Below are positions 34,475 through 42,958 of a stretch of 64,000 bases of DNA, piece after piece. Position 1 is the first letter of the stretch, and every line of letters begins with the position of its first letter. The stretch is from the NCBI GenBank assembly GCA_039029355.1, contig JBCCGI010000012.1, forward strand, positions 80,143 to 144,142. Reading direction: 5' to 3'. A program made the translations under genes and the position numbers. Origin of the DNA: JBCCGI01 sp039029355 (GTDB lineage Bacteria > Planctomycetota > UBA1135 > GCA-002686595). The notes under the pieces are model-generated. The model had not been told where the DNA came from, searched no databases, and saw nothing but the letters and a program-made list of their open reading frames with translations.

Positions 34475-36256
34475 CTACTGCGCCCGGAACACGTCGTCCG
34501 GCAGCTCGTCGCCCAGGTCGGTGTTGCGGCGCAGCACCTTCGCCAGGGTCTGGGCCTCGACGACGGCCACGAGCTCGGCGGGAAGGTAGGCCTCGTACCA
34601 GAACCGGTCGGCGTCGCGCGTGCGGCGGAACTGGTCGCGGAGCAGCTCGCGCAGCGTCGGTCCGACCATGGCGCCCGGCGCGTGGTCCTCGGACAGCAGC
34701 CCGACCCAGGCGTCGACGTCCTTCACATCGTCGTAGGTCGCCGCGAGCCGGTCCTGGACCTCGGGATCCGAGGAGACGTGCGCGAACGACTTGACCGGCC
34801 CCCCGACGAGCTCCTTGCGCAGCGCCACGTACGACGGGAGGCCGTGGTCGCGGCCGCGCTGCACGTTGAGCGCCGCCAGGTCGAAGCCGCCGGCTCCGGG
34901 CGGGCCGAAGAGGAAGTTGCGCACGTCGTCGATGAGGTAGGGGTCGACCTCTTGCGCGCGCTGGTAGGTCAGGCCGCGCAGGTAGGGCTCCAGGCCGACC
35001 GAGGAGAGCTCTTCCGGGTTGAAGAAGGCGTCCGCCAGCGCGAGGTGCCCGTCCGAGTGGACCGACCCGTTGGCCAGCACCCGCAGGAGCTGCGGGGACA
35101 GCATCGTGTGCCCCATGCGGTAGCCGGCGGCGGCGAACTCGTTCGCGATGGCGGGGTCGAGCTCGTCGCGGTAGCCCTGATACGGCCCGAGCGCGCCGTC
35201 GCCGAGCAGCACGGGAAGGAACTCGCGGTACGTGATGGCCTGCATCTCGGCCGCGACGATGGCGCGCGCGATCTGATAGATCGCCTCGCCGTCGAGCGCG
35301 CTGACGTCGAAGAGCCACTGGGCCCACGCGTTGTGCTCGCGCACGAAGACGGTGTGCATCGCGATCAGCACGACCTGCTCGTTGGCGCGGATGTCGCCCG
35401 CCAGGAAGAAGCTCGGGTCGTGCGCGGTCGGAGCGTTGGGGAAGCCGTTGACGTTGAAGGGCAAGAGATCGCCCGGGCTGGTCTTCAGGCGTCCGGTGCC
35501 GTCGAGCGTGCGCAGCTCATGGGCGCGCTCCTCCTCCGAGCCGTAGACGTTCGACGCGTCGATGTAGGCGGTGATCAGGTTCACCTGCTGGCGGACGCCG
35601 CCGATCTCGTCGTAGCTGGAGCGGTCGAGCGGGATCAGCACGCCGCCGGCCCCGGTCGGGTCGAACCACGGGTCGCCGGCAGGGACCTGGATGTCGAAGG
35701 GCTCCGCGGGGTCCGCGACGGGCGTCTCGTCGAGGTCGTGGTCGAGGAACTGCCCCCACACCCAGAGGAAATCGGAGGCGCCGACCGCGTTCGGGATCGA
35801 GTCGCTCTGGGCGACGACGCCGTTGCTGACCGCACGCGCGCTGGGCCGGTCCGAGCCCGCCGGCGCGTGGGCGTCGTCGGCGTAGGCGGCCTGCGCCATC
35901 CGCCGCATCACGGTCTCGGCGGCGCCCCAGTCGGGGTGGTGCGGGTTGTTGCCCGAGCCGTCGATCGTGCGGAACTCGAGCGGGAAAGCGGCCGGCGTGC
36001 CGAAGGAGCCCGGGCCCCCTCCGCCTCCTCCCGGACCTCCCCCGCCTCCGCCGGGGCCGCCTCCCCCCGGGCGGTCGCCGCCGCCGTGCTTGCCGGGTCC
36101 CTGGCCCGGGCCGCCGCCGGACTCGCCGGTGCTCTTGCGGGCCCGTTGCACCGGGGAGCGCCCGACGTCGTCGGCGCCCTGCTGCATCACGAAGGCCGCG
36201 CCCAGCCCTCCCGCTCCCGCCCATGCCGCCAAGGCCAGTCCGATTCGCGCTTTCAT
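34475..36256 (-). CDS. Secreted animal-type haem peroxidase
   Basis: 593 residues from the ATG at 36256, which has GGAG 5 bp upstream and a signal-like start (MKARIGLALAAWAGAGGLGAAF). A Gly/Pro linker (about 55-85) with long GGG runs precedes the catalytic domain. Family hallmarks: distal His and Ca-binding Asp in WGQFLDHDLDETP near 168-180, REHNAWAQWLF, proximal His in GYRMGHTMLSPQLLR near 381, and NVQRGRDHGLPSY near 465. These enzymes use H2O2 to oxidise halides or phenolic and protein substrates outside the cytoplasm. It is divergent from the DEAD-box helicase. The Gly-rich linker is probably a flexible tether. Confidence 0.9.
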   Translation of the reverse strand: MKARIGLALAAWAGAGGLGAAFVMQQGADDVGRSPVQRARKSTGESGGGPGQGPGKHGGGDRPGGGGPGGGGGGPGGGGGGPGSFGTPAAFPLEFRTIDGSGNNPHHPDWGAAETVMRRMAQAAYADDAHAPAGSDRPSARAVSNGVVAQSDSIPNAVGASDFLWVWGQFLDHDLDETPVADPAEPFDIQVPAGDPWFDPTGAGGVLIPLDRSSYDEIGGVRQQVNLITAYIDASNVYGSEEERAHELRTLDGTGRLKTSPGDLLPFNVNGFPNAPTAHDPSFFLAGDIRANEQVVLIAMHTVFVREHNAWAQWLFDVSALDGEAIYQIARAIVAAEMQAITYREFLPVLLGDGALGPYQGYRDELDPAIANEFAAAGYRMGHTMLSPQLLRVLANGSVHSDGHLALADAFFNPEELSSVGLEPYLRGLTYQRAQEVDPYLIDDVRNFLFGPPGAGGFDLAALNVQRGRDHGLPSYVALRKELVGGPVKSFAHVSSDPEVQDRLAATYDDVKDVDAWVGLLSEDHAPGAMVGPTLRELLRDQFRRTRDADRFWYEAYLPAELVAVVEAQTLAKVLRRNTDLGDELPDDVFRAQ

Positions 36257-36608
36257 TCCGACTCCTTTCGCAGAGGCCGGACGGCGGAGCGCCGCCCGGT
36301 GGGTTCCATCTGCACGAGCCGGACAGGTCTTAAGAGCCTCTGAAGGCGGGGCGGATTTCCCGGGAAATCCGCCCGCGCCCCCCGGCCGGAGCGTCGGCGA
36401 GCACGGTTTTCCGACCTTCGGAGCGTGCTCCCCCTCGCGCCGCACCCCGACTCCGCGGTACAGTGCCAGATCGCGCCCGGCCGGGCAGAACGTCCCGGGC
36501 CCGACCGGCGCCACCGGGGCCCGCAGGGGCCCTTCGCCACCGGGCCCGCAGGGGCCCTTGCCACCGGCCCCTTCGGGCCCCCGCGCCCAACACCCTCAAC
36601 TGCACCGC
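36257..36608. other. Divergent intergenic region with short GC-rich direct repeats
   Basis: 352 bp between the peroxidase and helicase starts, presumably carrying both promoters. At 36510-36583 a ~25-bp unit beginning GCCACCGG occurs three times (36510, 36536, 36561), with inner self-complementary GGGCCC and GGCCC-CTTC-GGGCC parts that can fold in the helicase leader. In other frames it looks collagen-like (GPQGP), but it is not preceded by a start. Confidence 0.5.
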
Positions 36609-38594
36609 ATGGACCTGAGCGAGCCGACCGCGACGGGAGTCGCCCTCTTCCCCGTCCCGGACACCCCCATCGACCTGACCGAGCTCACCGAGCTCGGCGA
36701 GATCAACCGGCTCGGCGAGACCAACCGGCTCGGCGAGACCAACCGGCTCGGCGAGACCAACCGGCTCGGCGAGACCGACCCGCTCGGCGAGACCGACCCG
36801 CTCGGCGAGACCGACCCGCTCGGCGAGACCGACCGGCTCGGCGAGACCGACCGGCCGCTCGAGCTCCCCGAGCTCGAGGACGCCTCCGGTCCCTTCGACG
36901 CCGTGCCCGCCGCGCTGCGCGCCGCGGTCGAGCGGCGCGGGTTCGAGGGGCTGACCGCGGTGCAGAGCGCCGCGCTCGCGCCCGAGCTCGTGGGCCGCGA
37001 CCTGCAGATCTCGTCGCAGACCGGCTCCGGCAAGACGCTGGCGCTGGGCTTCGTGCTCGCGCGCGGGCTGGAGAGCGAGCGCAGCGGCAGCGGGCCGAGC
37101 GCACTGATCATCGTCCCGACGCGCGAGCTCGCGGCGCAGGTCTGCGGCGAGCTGGGCTGGCTGCTCGCCGACCTCGACGACGCGGGCGCGGCGTCGGTGA
37201 CCGGCGGGACGCCGCTCTTCCGCGACCACCGCGTGCTGGCGCGCGGGCCGCGGGTGCTCGTCGGCACGCCGGGGCGCCTGCTCGACCACGTGCGCAGCGG
37301 TGCTCTGAAGCTCGACTCCGTGCAGGAGCTCGTGCTTGACGAGGCCGACCAGATGCTCGACATGGGCTTCCGCGAGGACCTCGAGGCCATCCTCGACGCC
37401 ATCCCGGAGACGCGGCGCACGCACCTGGTGTCGGCGACCTTCCCGGCCGGCATCCGCCAGCTGGCTGCGACCTACCAGCACGACCCCGTCGCCGTCGAGG
37501 GCACGCGCCTGGGCGACGCGAACGCCGACATCGAGCACGAGGGCCACCTGATCTCGCGGCACCAGCGCTACGCCGCGCTCGTCAACCTGCTGCTGCTCGC
37601 TGGCGACGAGCGCACGCTGGTCTTCGTGGAGCGCCGCTCGGACGCCGTCGAGGTCGCCGAACGCCTCGAGGCCGACGGATTCCCCGCGCTGCCGCTCAGC
37701 GGCGAGCTGGCCCAGAGCCAGCGCGACCGCACGCTGGCCGCCTTCCGCGCCGGGCGCGTGACCGTGCTGGTCGCGACGGACGTCGCGGCGCGCGGTCTCG
37801 ACGTGCCGGACGTGGCGACGGTGATCCATACCTCGCCGCCGATCGACGCCCAGGTCTACACCCACCGCAGCGGCCGCACCGGCCGGGCGGGCAAGCGCGG
37901 GCGCAGCGTGCTGCTCGCGCCGCCGAACCGCCGCCGCCGCGTGGCGTCGCTGCTGTCCGAGGCCGGCGTCGATCTCCGCTGGCGCCCGGTTCCGGCCGCC
38001 GCCGAGGTGCGCGCCCACGTCGAGGCGCGCGCGCAGGCCAAGCTGCGCGCCGACCTCGAGCGCACGCTCGAAGAGGCGCCGGCCGAAGAGCGCCTGGCCC
38101 AGGCCCGCGCGCTGCTCGCGGACCGCGACGCCGAACACCTGGTCGCGGCGTTCCTGACCCGCCTCGCGCCCGAGCCGCGCGTGCTGCCGCGCGACGTGAA
38201 CAGCTACACGCCGTCCGAGCGGCCGACGCGCGCACCGCGTGACCGCGACGCCGACGGCGGCAAGCACGGCAAGGGCGCGAAGTGGAACAAGGCGCCCCGG
38301 TCGACGCCCGGCCGCCCGTCGCGCGCCGGCGGCGAGAACACGGTCCGGTTCTTCATGAACTGGGGCGCGAACCAGGGCGCGAGCCCCGGGCGCGTCCTGG
38401 CGGCGGTGTGCCGCCGCGGCCAGGTCAAGGGCGAGCACATCGGCTCGATCTCGATCCACCGCAACGCGAGCACCTTCGACGTCAGCGCCGAGATCGCCGA
38501 GCGCTTCGAGCGCAACGCCAGCCGCCGCGACTCGCGCGACCCGCGCACCCGCATCCGCCGCGACCGCGGTCCGCAGACCGGCGGCCCGCGCTAG
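36609..38594 (+). CDS. DEAD-box RNA helicase with N-terminal hexapeptide repeat and DbpA-type RNA-binding domain
   Basis: 661 residues. Residues 28-81 are nine hexapeptides (R/P-LGET-N/D). The helicase core follows: Q-motif region GLTAVQSAAL, Walker A SQTGSGKT, PTRELAAQ, TPGRLLD, DEADQMLDMGF, SAT, VFVERR, ATDVAARGLDVPDV and HRSGRTGRAG. After a basic linker (~520-575) comes a DbpA-like RNA-binding domain (VRFFMNWGANQG, VKGEHIGSISIHRNASTFDV), which in DbpA/DeaD relatives targets rRNA during ribosome assembly. An Arg-rich tail ends the protein. The ATG at 36609 is the first start in frame with no alternative close by; the upstream frame is low-complexity Pro-rich. Confidence 0.9.
   Translation: MDLSEPTATGVALFPVPDTPIDLTELTELGEINRLGETNRLGETNRLGETNRLGETDPLGETDPLGETDPLGETDRLGETDRPLELPELEDASGPFDAVPAALRAAVERRGFEGLTAVQSAALAPELVGRDLQISSQTGSGKTLALGFVLARGLESERSGSGPSALIIVPTRELAAQVCGELGWLLADLDDAGAASVTGGTPLFRDHRVLARGPRVLVGTPGRLLDHVRSGALKLDSVQELVLDEADQMLDMGFREDLEAILDAIPETRRTHLVSATFPAGIRQLAATYQHDPVAVEGTRLGDANADIEHEGHLISRHQRYAALVNLLLLAGDERTLVFVERRSDAVEVAERLEADGFPALPLSGELAQSQRDRTLAAFRAGRVTVLVATDVAARGLDVPDVATVIHTSPPIDAQVYTHRSGRTGRAGKRGRSVLLAPPNRRRRVASLLSEAGVDLRWRPVPAAAEVRAHVEARAQAKLRADLERTLEEAPAEERLAQARALLADRDAEHLVAAFLTRLAPEPRVLPRDVNSYTPSERPTRAPRDRDADGGKHGKGAKWNKAPRSTPGRPSRAGGENTVRFFMNWGANQGASPGRVLAAVCRRGQVKGEHIGSISIHRNASTFDVSAEIAERFERNASRRDSRDPRTRIRRDRGPQTGGPR
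36690..36851 (+). repeat. 18-bp tandem repeat inside the helicase gene
   Basis: Nine in-frame copies of CGGCTCGGCGAGACCAAC and close variants (the third-block copies begin with CCG and carry GAC for AAC). They encode ELGEIN, RLGETN, RLGETD or PLGETD. Near-identity at synonymous positions points to recent slippage or unequal exchange rather than ancient duplication. Confidence 0.9.
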
Positions 38595-38698
38595 CGGCGG
38601 CGGCAGCTCCGGGGGAGGGAACCGTCCGCGCCTCGCGCGGGCGCTGGTAACGTAGCCGCGAACGCGAGCCCCAGAACGCCGCTCGGGCGGCCCCTCCT

Positions 38699-40921
38699 AT
38701 GACGATGCTCCCCCACGCTCTCCTGGCGCTGACCGCGCCGTTCCTCTCCCCCGTCCAGGACTGGCCGCAGTTTCTGGGCCCCGACCGCACCGGCGTGGTC
38801 GCGGACTCCGACTGGACGGCGTCCGGCACCGCGGAGCCGCTCTGGAGCAAGAACGTGGGCGCGGGGTACTCCTGCCCCTCGGTCGCGGGCGAGCGCTTGG
38901 TCACGATGGGGTTCGACGCCGAGGCCGAGCGGGACGTCGTGCTGTGCCTCGACGCGGAGAGCGGAGAGGAACGCTGGCGGCACGCCTACCCCGCGGCCGA
39001 CGCGCCGCGGTACCACGGCGGGGGGACGCTGACCACGCCCACGATCGTCGGCTCGACGGTCTACACCGTGAACCGGCACGGGCGCGCATTCGCCCTCGAC
39101 CTCGCGACCGGCGAGCCGCTGTGGGAGCGCGACTACCGCGCGGACGCGGGCCTCGACGCGACGTTCCACGGCTATTGCGCGTCGCCGGTCGTCGTCGGCG
39201 AGCGCATCGTCTACGCCTTCGGCGGCGTGGCCCTCGCCGCCGCGCGCGACGGCGGCGAGATCCTGTGGCGCACCGAGGACCACGGCGACGGCGCCTACAC
39301 CAACCCGACCGTCTTCGAGCTCCGCGGGCGCACGCTGGTCGCGGTGATGCTGGCCCAGATCCTCTTCGTGTTCGACCTCGCGAGCGGCGAGGTGGTCCAC
39401 CGCTATGAGTGGCCGCTGGACGCCTTCGCCGTCCACGTCGCGCACCCGCTCGTCGTCGGCGACCGGCTGCTGCTCTCGACCGCCTACGGCAAGGGCGCGG
39501 GCATGCTGCGGCTGGGCGACGAGCTGGAGCCCGAGCTGCTGTGGACGAGCCGCCGGCTGCGCAACAAGGTCACCGGCCTCTACCTCCACGACGGGCACGT
39601 GTACGGCTTCGACGAGTCGATGCTGAAGTGCTTCGACCTCGAGGGCAACGAGAAGTGGCGCACCCGCGGCCTCGGGATGGGCGCGCTCTCGATCGCCGGC
39701 GGACGGCTCTTGGTGCTGTCGTCGCGGGGCGAGCTGATCGTCGCGGAGGCGACGCCCGAGGAGTTCCGCGAGCTGTCGCGGCGCAAGGTGCTGGACGGCG
39801 GCTCCTACTGGACCATGCCGGTGCTGTCGCGCGGGCGCATCTTCGTGCGCAACAGCCTGGGCGACCTGGCGTGCCTCGACCACCGCGCGGCGGAGGAGGC
39901 ACAGGCCGCGCCGCTCGCCGCCGGCGACGCGCCCGCGGCTCCGGAGCTGTTCGCCGCCAACGACCTGCTCGTCGGCGGCGCCGCGATCCGGAAGGCCCCG
40001 GGCCTGCGCCTGCGCGGCGACTGGGAGATCCTGGGGCGCGGCATGGCACGCAGTGCCGTCACGCTCGTGCTCGGCCCGCCGAACCGTTGGACGGTCAGCC
40101 TCGACGCCGAGGACTTCGCCCAGACCTTCGACGGCGAGCTCGCGTGGGAGCGGAACGACGGCGCGCTGGAGCTCCTCGGCGAAGACCAGCCGGACGCCGG
40201 ACGCGTGCTGGCGCTGGTCGACCTCCTCGCTCCGGTCTGCCCCGGCGGCGCGAGCGTTGCGGCCAAGCCCGTCGCGTTCGCCGGCGTCGCGTGCTGGCGG
40301 GTCGACTCGACGCTTCCGGTGGAGGACGAGACGGCCGAGGAGGGTACGGCGGAGCGCTGGTCGGTGCAGCACTACTTCGCCGTCGAGGGCGGCCGACTGG
40401 TCGGCCGCGAAGGCGACCGCCTCTCGACGACGGCCTTCCACGGGACCCTCGCGGTCGGCGATACGGTGCTGCCGGAGCGCATCGCCCTCTACCGCCTCGG
40501 CAGCGGCCAGGAGGAGACGCTCTACGTTGCCGGTGGCGAGTGGATCGAGCCGCCCGCGGGCGCCTTCGACCGCCCCGCCGGCCTGCAGCGCCTGCTGCGC
40601 ACGCCGGAGCAGCGCGAGGCGGACACGCGCAGGCTGCGCGGGCGCTACGCCGAGGAGCTCGGCGCGTATCGCGCCGACAGCGACGAGGCCCCGCTGACCG
40701 ATCTGACGATCCTCGTCCGCGACGGCGACCTCTGGGCGAAGGCCGACCGCGGCGAGACGCTGCTCCTTCCCGAGGAGCCCGACGAGGCAGGCGGGGAGAC
40801 CTTCCGCATGGTCGACTTCGGCGGCGCCGCGTGGCGCTTCGCGTACGACGAAGCGGGGCGCGTGACCGGCGCCGTGCTGACCGGCGCCACGACGGAGCTG
40901 GCCTTCACCCGCGCCGACTGA
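38699..40921 (+). CDS. PQQ-type beta-propeller protein, secreted
   Basis: 740 residues. The start (MTMLPHALLALTAPFLSPVQ) is a short signal peptide, and mature DWPQFLGPDRTGVV is the typical start of planctomycete PQQ-binding-like propeller proteins. Repeats carry the PQQ_2 pattern (VVLCLDAESGEERWRH, AFALDLATGEPLWERD, ILFVFDLASGEVVHRYEWP) through about residue 430. The C-terminal ~300 residues are mixed and of unknown role. No dehydrogenase catalytic Asp/Cys pair is recognised, so it is probably a structural or binding propeller, not a confirmed oxidase. Confidence 0.82.
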   Translation: MTMLPHALLALTAPFLSPVQDWPQFLGPDRTGVVADSDWTASGTAEPLWSKNVGAGYSCPSVAGERLVTMGFDAEAERDVVLCLDAESGEERWRHAYPAADAPRYHGGGTLTTPTIVGSTVYTVNRHGRAFALDLATGEPLWERDYRADAGLDATFHGYCASPVVVGERIVYAFGGVALAAARDGGEILWRTEDHGDGAYTNPTVFELRGRTLVAVMLAQILFVFDLASGEVVHRYEWPLDAFAVHVAHPLVVGDRLLLSTAYGKGAGMLRLGDELEPELLWTSRRLRNKVTGLYLHDGHVYGFDESMLKCFDLEGNEKWRTRGLGMGALSIAGGRLLVLSSRGELIVAEATPEEFRELSRRKVLDGGSYWTMPVLSRGRIFVRNSLGDLACLDHRAAEEAQAAPLAAGDAPAAPELFAANDLLVGGAAIRKAPGLRLRGDWEILGRGMARSAVTLVLGPPNRWTVSLDAEDFAQTFDGELAWERNDGALELLGEDQPDAGRVLALVDLLAPVCPGGASVAAKPVAFAGVACWRVDSTLPVEDETAEEGTAERWSVQHYFAVEGGRLVGREGDRLSTTAFHGTLAVGDTVLPERIALYRLGSGQEETLYVAGGEWIEPPAGAFDRPAGLQRLLRTPEQREADTRRLRGRYAEELGAYRADSDEAPLTDLTILVRDGDLWAKADRGETLLLPEEPDEAGGETFRMVDFGGAAWRFAYDEAGRVTGAVLTGATTELAFTRAD

Positions 40922-40930
40922 CGTCGCCGC

Positions 40931-41842
40931 TCACTCGAGCAGCGCAGCCGGCACGAAGACCGGCGCGCCGTCGAAGGCGGCGTGCTCGGTCAGGCGGCGG
41001 GTCTCGCCGGTGGCGACCTCGACGCGCCACAGGTCCCAGTTTCCGTCGGCGGGCCGCACACCGCCGAACGCGATCCAGGCGCCGCCCGGCGACCAGGCGG
41101 GGACGAGGTCGTTCCCCGGACGCTTCGTCAGGCGGCGCACCTCGCCGGTCTCGACGTCGACCAACGCGATCTCGGCGTCGCCCGCGAAGGTCGTGTCGAA
41201 GGCGATCGAGCCCCCGTCCGGCGACCAGGCCGGATGCCCGACGTAGCGCTCATCGCGCGTCACCCGCAGCGGCTCGGCCCCCGGCTCGTCGACGTCGAGC
41301 GTGCAGAGGTCCCAACCGCCCGCGAGGCGCCGCGCGACGACCAGGCGCTTCCCGTCGGGATGCCACGCGGGGTAGCGGTCGACGATCGCGTCATCGGTCA
41401 GCCGGCGCTCGGAGCCGCCGTCGGCGTCGGCCAGGAACAGGTCCGTCCGCCCGTCGCGCTCGGCGACGTAGGCGATCCGGCTGCCGTCGGGCGACCAGAC
41501 CGGCGGCGCGTCGCCGTTCGGGTCGGCGAAGAGCACCTTCCCGGACTCGGCCCCCTCAGCGGCGCCGCGCCCGACGAGCAGCGTGGGCTCCTCCGCGCCG
41601 TCCGCGGGAAAGCGCTGGTAGACGACGCGCGAGCGCGCCGCGTCCCAGCGGGGAGTCCCCTCGGGCGCCTCCGTTCCCGCGAAGAGGCGCGGCGTCGACT
41701 CGCCCGGCGCGAGTACGTAGAGGTCGCCCCCGCCGCTCCGGCCCGAGGCGAAGACCAGGGCGTAGGCGTCCTCCGGCGCGTGCGCGGCGCGCGGGGCTTG
41801 CAGAAGAACGGCGAGCAGGGTGGCGTTCGTGAGCATGGGCAT
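40931..41842 (-). CDS. TolB-like PD40 beta-propeller protein, secreted
   Basis: 303 residues from the ATG at 41842 (41836 is an equal alternative), with a signal peptide (LTNATLLAVLLQAPRAAHA). Six or so PD40 blades carry the pattern P-x-W-S-P-D-G/x-x-x-I-A (PVWSPDGSRIAYVAE, PAWHPDGKRLVVARR, PAWSPDGGSIAFDTT, PAWSPGGAWIAFGG). It resembles the TolB C-terminal propeller without the N-terminal domain. Convergent with the PQQ-type gene, 9 bp apart. Probably periplasmic; partner unknown. Confidence 0.8.
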   Translation of the reverse strand: MPMLTNATLLAVLLQAPRAAHAPEDAYALVFASGRSGGGDLYVLAPGESTPRLFAGTEAPEGTPRWDAARSRVVYQRFPADGAEEPTLLVGRGAAEGAESGKVLFADPNGDAPPVWSPDGSRIAYVAERDGRTDLFLADADGGSERRLTDDAIVDRYPAWHPDGKRLVVARRLAGGWDLCTLDVDEPGAEPLRVTRDERYVGHPAWSPDGGSIAFDTTFAGDAEIALVDVETGEVRRLTKRPGNDLVPAWSPGGAWIAFGGVRPADGNWDLWRVEVATGETRRLTEHAAFDGAPVFVPAALLE

Positions 41843-41956
41843 CGGCGGCTGCGGAGGGCACGAGGCGGACGCGGGAGGGTTCGCCGCTTGCGCGGCTTCG
41901 GATGTGAGCATCCGCTCGAACCGGGGCGAGCGGCGGAGGGCCGACGCTCGCGAGCC

Positions 41957-42958
41957 TCAGAGGGCCCACAGGTCGCGGCGCGCCCGCGCGGCGACGCGCG
42001 TGCCGGCGGCGAGGCGCCGGTCGTGCTCGACCAGGAGCCGCTCCCCGCCCGCGTCGAGCTCCACCCAGAAGGCCCGCCCGCGGTAGCGCACGTCGATCAC
42101 CTGCAGCGGGCCGTCCGGCTCGGGGCGCAGCTCTAGGTCCTCGGGACGAAGGCAAATCCGAACCGGCCCGCGCCGCTCTTCTTCGACGAGCGCGACGTCG
42201 CCCAGGACCGTGCTCGCGCCGCCTCCCCGCGCCTCGCCGGACAGCAGGCTGCACTCCCCCGTCAGCGCCGCGACGTGGGCCGTCGCGGGGCGGCGGTAGA
42301 TCGCCTCCGGCGTACCCTCCTGCAGCACCGTCCGGTCGAGGATCACCACGCGGTCCGCCAGCGCGAAGGCGTCCTCGCGGTCGTGCGTGACCATCAGCGC
42401 GGCCGACTCGGCGCGCGCGAGCAGCGCGCGCAGCTCGCGCGTCAGCCGGCCCTTCAGGCTCGCGTCCAGGTTCGCGAAGGGCTCGTCGAGCAGCAGCAGG
42501 GCGGGACGCGGCGCGAGCGCACGCGCCAGGGCGACGCGCTGCTGCTGGCCGCCCGACAGCTCGGACGGGCGGCGCTCGGCCAGCTCGGTGAGGCCGACGA
42601 AGTCGAGCAGCTCGCGGACGCGCGCCGCGGCCGACTCCGCGCGCACGCCGAAGGCCAGGTTCTGCGCCACGGTCATGTGGGCGAACAGCGCGTAGTCCTG
42701 GAACACCATGCCCGTACCACGCCGTTCGGGCGGGACGAGCTCCCGCTCCCCGTCGCACACGCGCACGCCCCCGACCGCGATGCGGCCGCGCCGGGGCTGC
42801 ACGAAGCCGCAGACCGTGCGCATCAGCGTGGTCTTGCCGCAGCCCGACGGGCCGAGCACGGCGACGACGCCGCCGGGCTCGACGGCGAGGCCCACGTCCT
42901 CCAGGACCGGGGCGGACCCGAAGTCCACGCACAGCTCTTCCACCTCGAGGGGACGCAT
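41957..42958 (-). CDS. Fe(III)/spermidine-type ABC importer ATPase
   Basis: 333 residues. Walker A GPSGCGKTT near 36, Q-loop VFQDYALF, signature LSGGQQQRVALARAL, Walker B ALLLLDEPFANLD with intact Glu, switch His in VTHDREDAF. After the ATPase domain there is a TOBE-like regulatory domain (GPVRICLRPEDLEL, VIDVRYRGRAFWVEL). This architecture is that of FbpC/PotA/CysA-type importers. The start overlaps the permease stop (ATGA), so this is the last gene of a binding protein-permease-ATPase operon. It lies opposite an imelysin operon, supporting iron as substrate. Confidence 0.88.
   Translation of the reverse strand: MRPLEVEELCVDFGSAPVLEDVGLAVEPGGVVAVLGPSGCGKTTLMRTVCGFVQPRRGRIAVGGVRVCDGERELVPPERRGTGMVFQDYALFAHMTVAQNLAFGVRAESAAARVRELLDFVGLTELAERRPSELSGGQQQRVALARALAPRPALLLLDEPFANLDASLKGRLTRELRALLARAESAALMVTHDREDAFALADRVVILDRTVLQEGTPEAIYRRPATAHVAALTGECSLLSGEARGGGASTVLGDVALVEEERRGPVRICLRPEDLELRPEPDGPLQVIDVRYRGRAFWVELDAGGERLLVEHDRRLAAGTRVAARARRDLWAL

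Noticed and set aside
36425..37339. Collagen-like GPQGP/GPAGA protein overlapping the helicase start
   Set aside because: It is a shifted frame of the helicase gene and its GC-rich leader; no credible start or conservation of Gly-x-y register.
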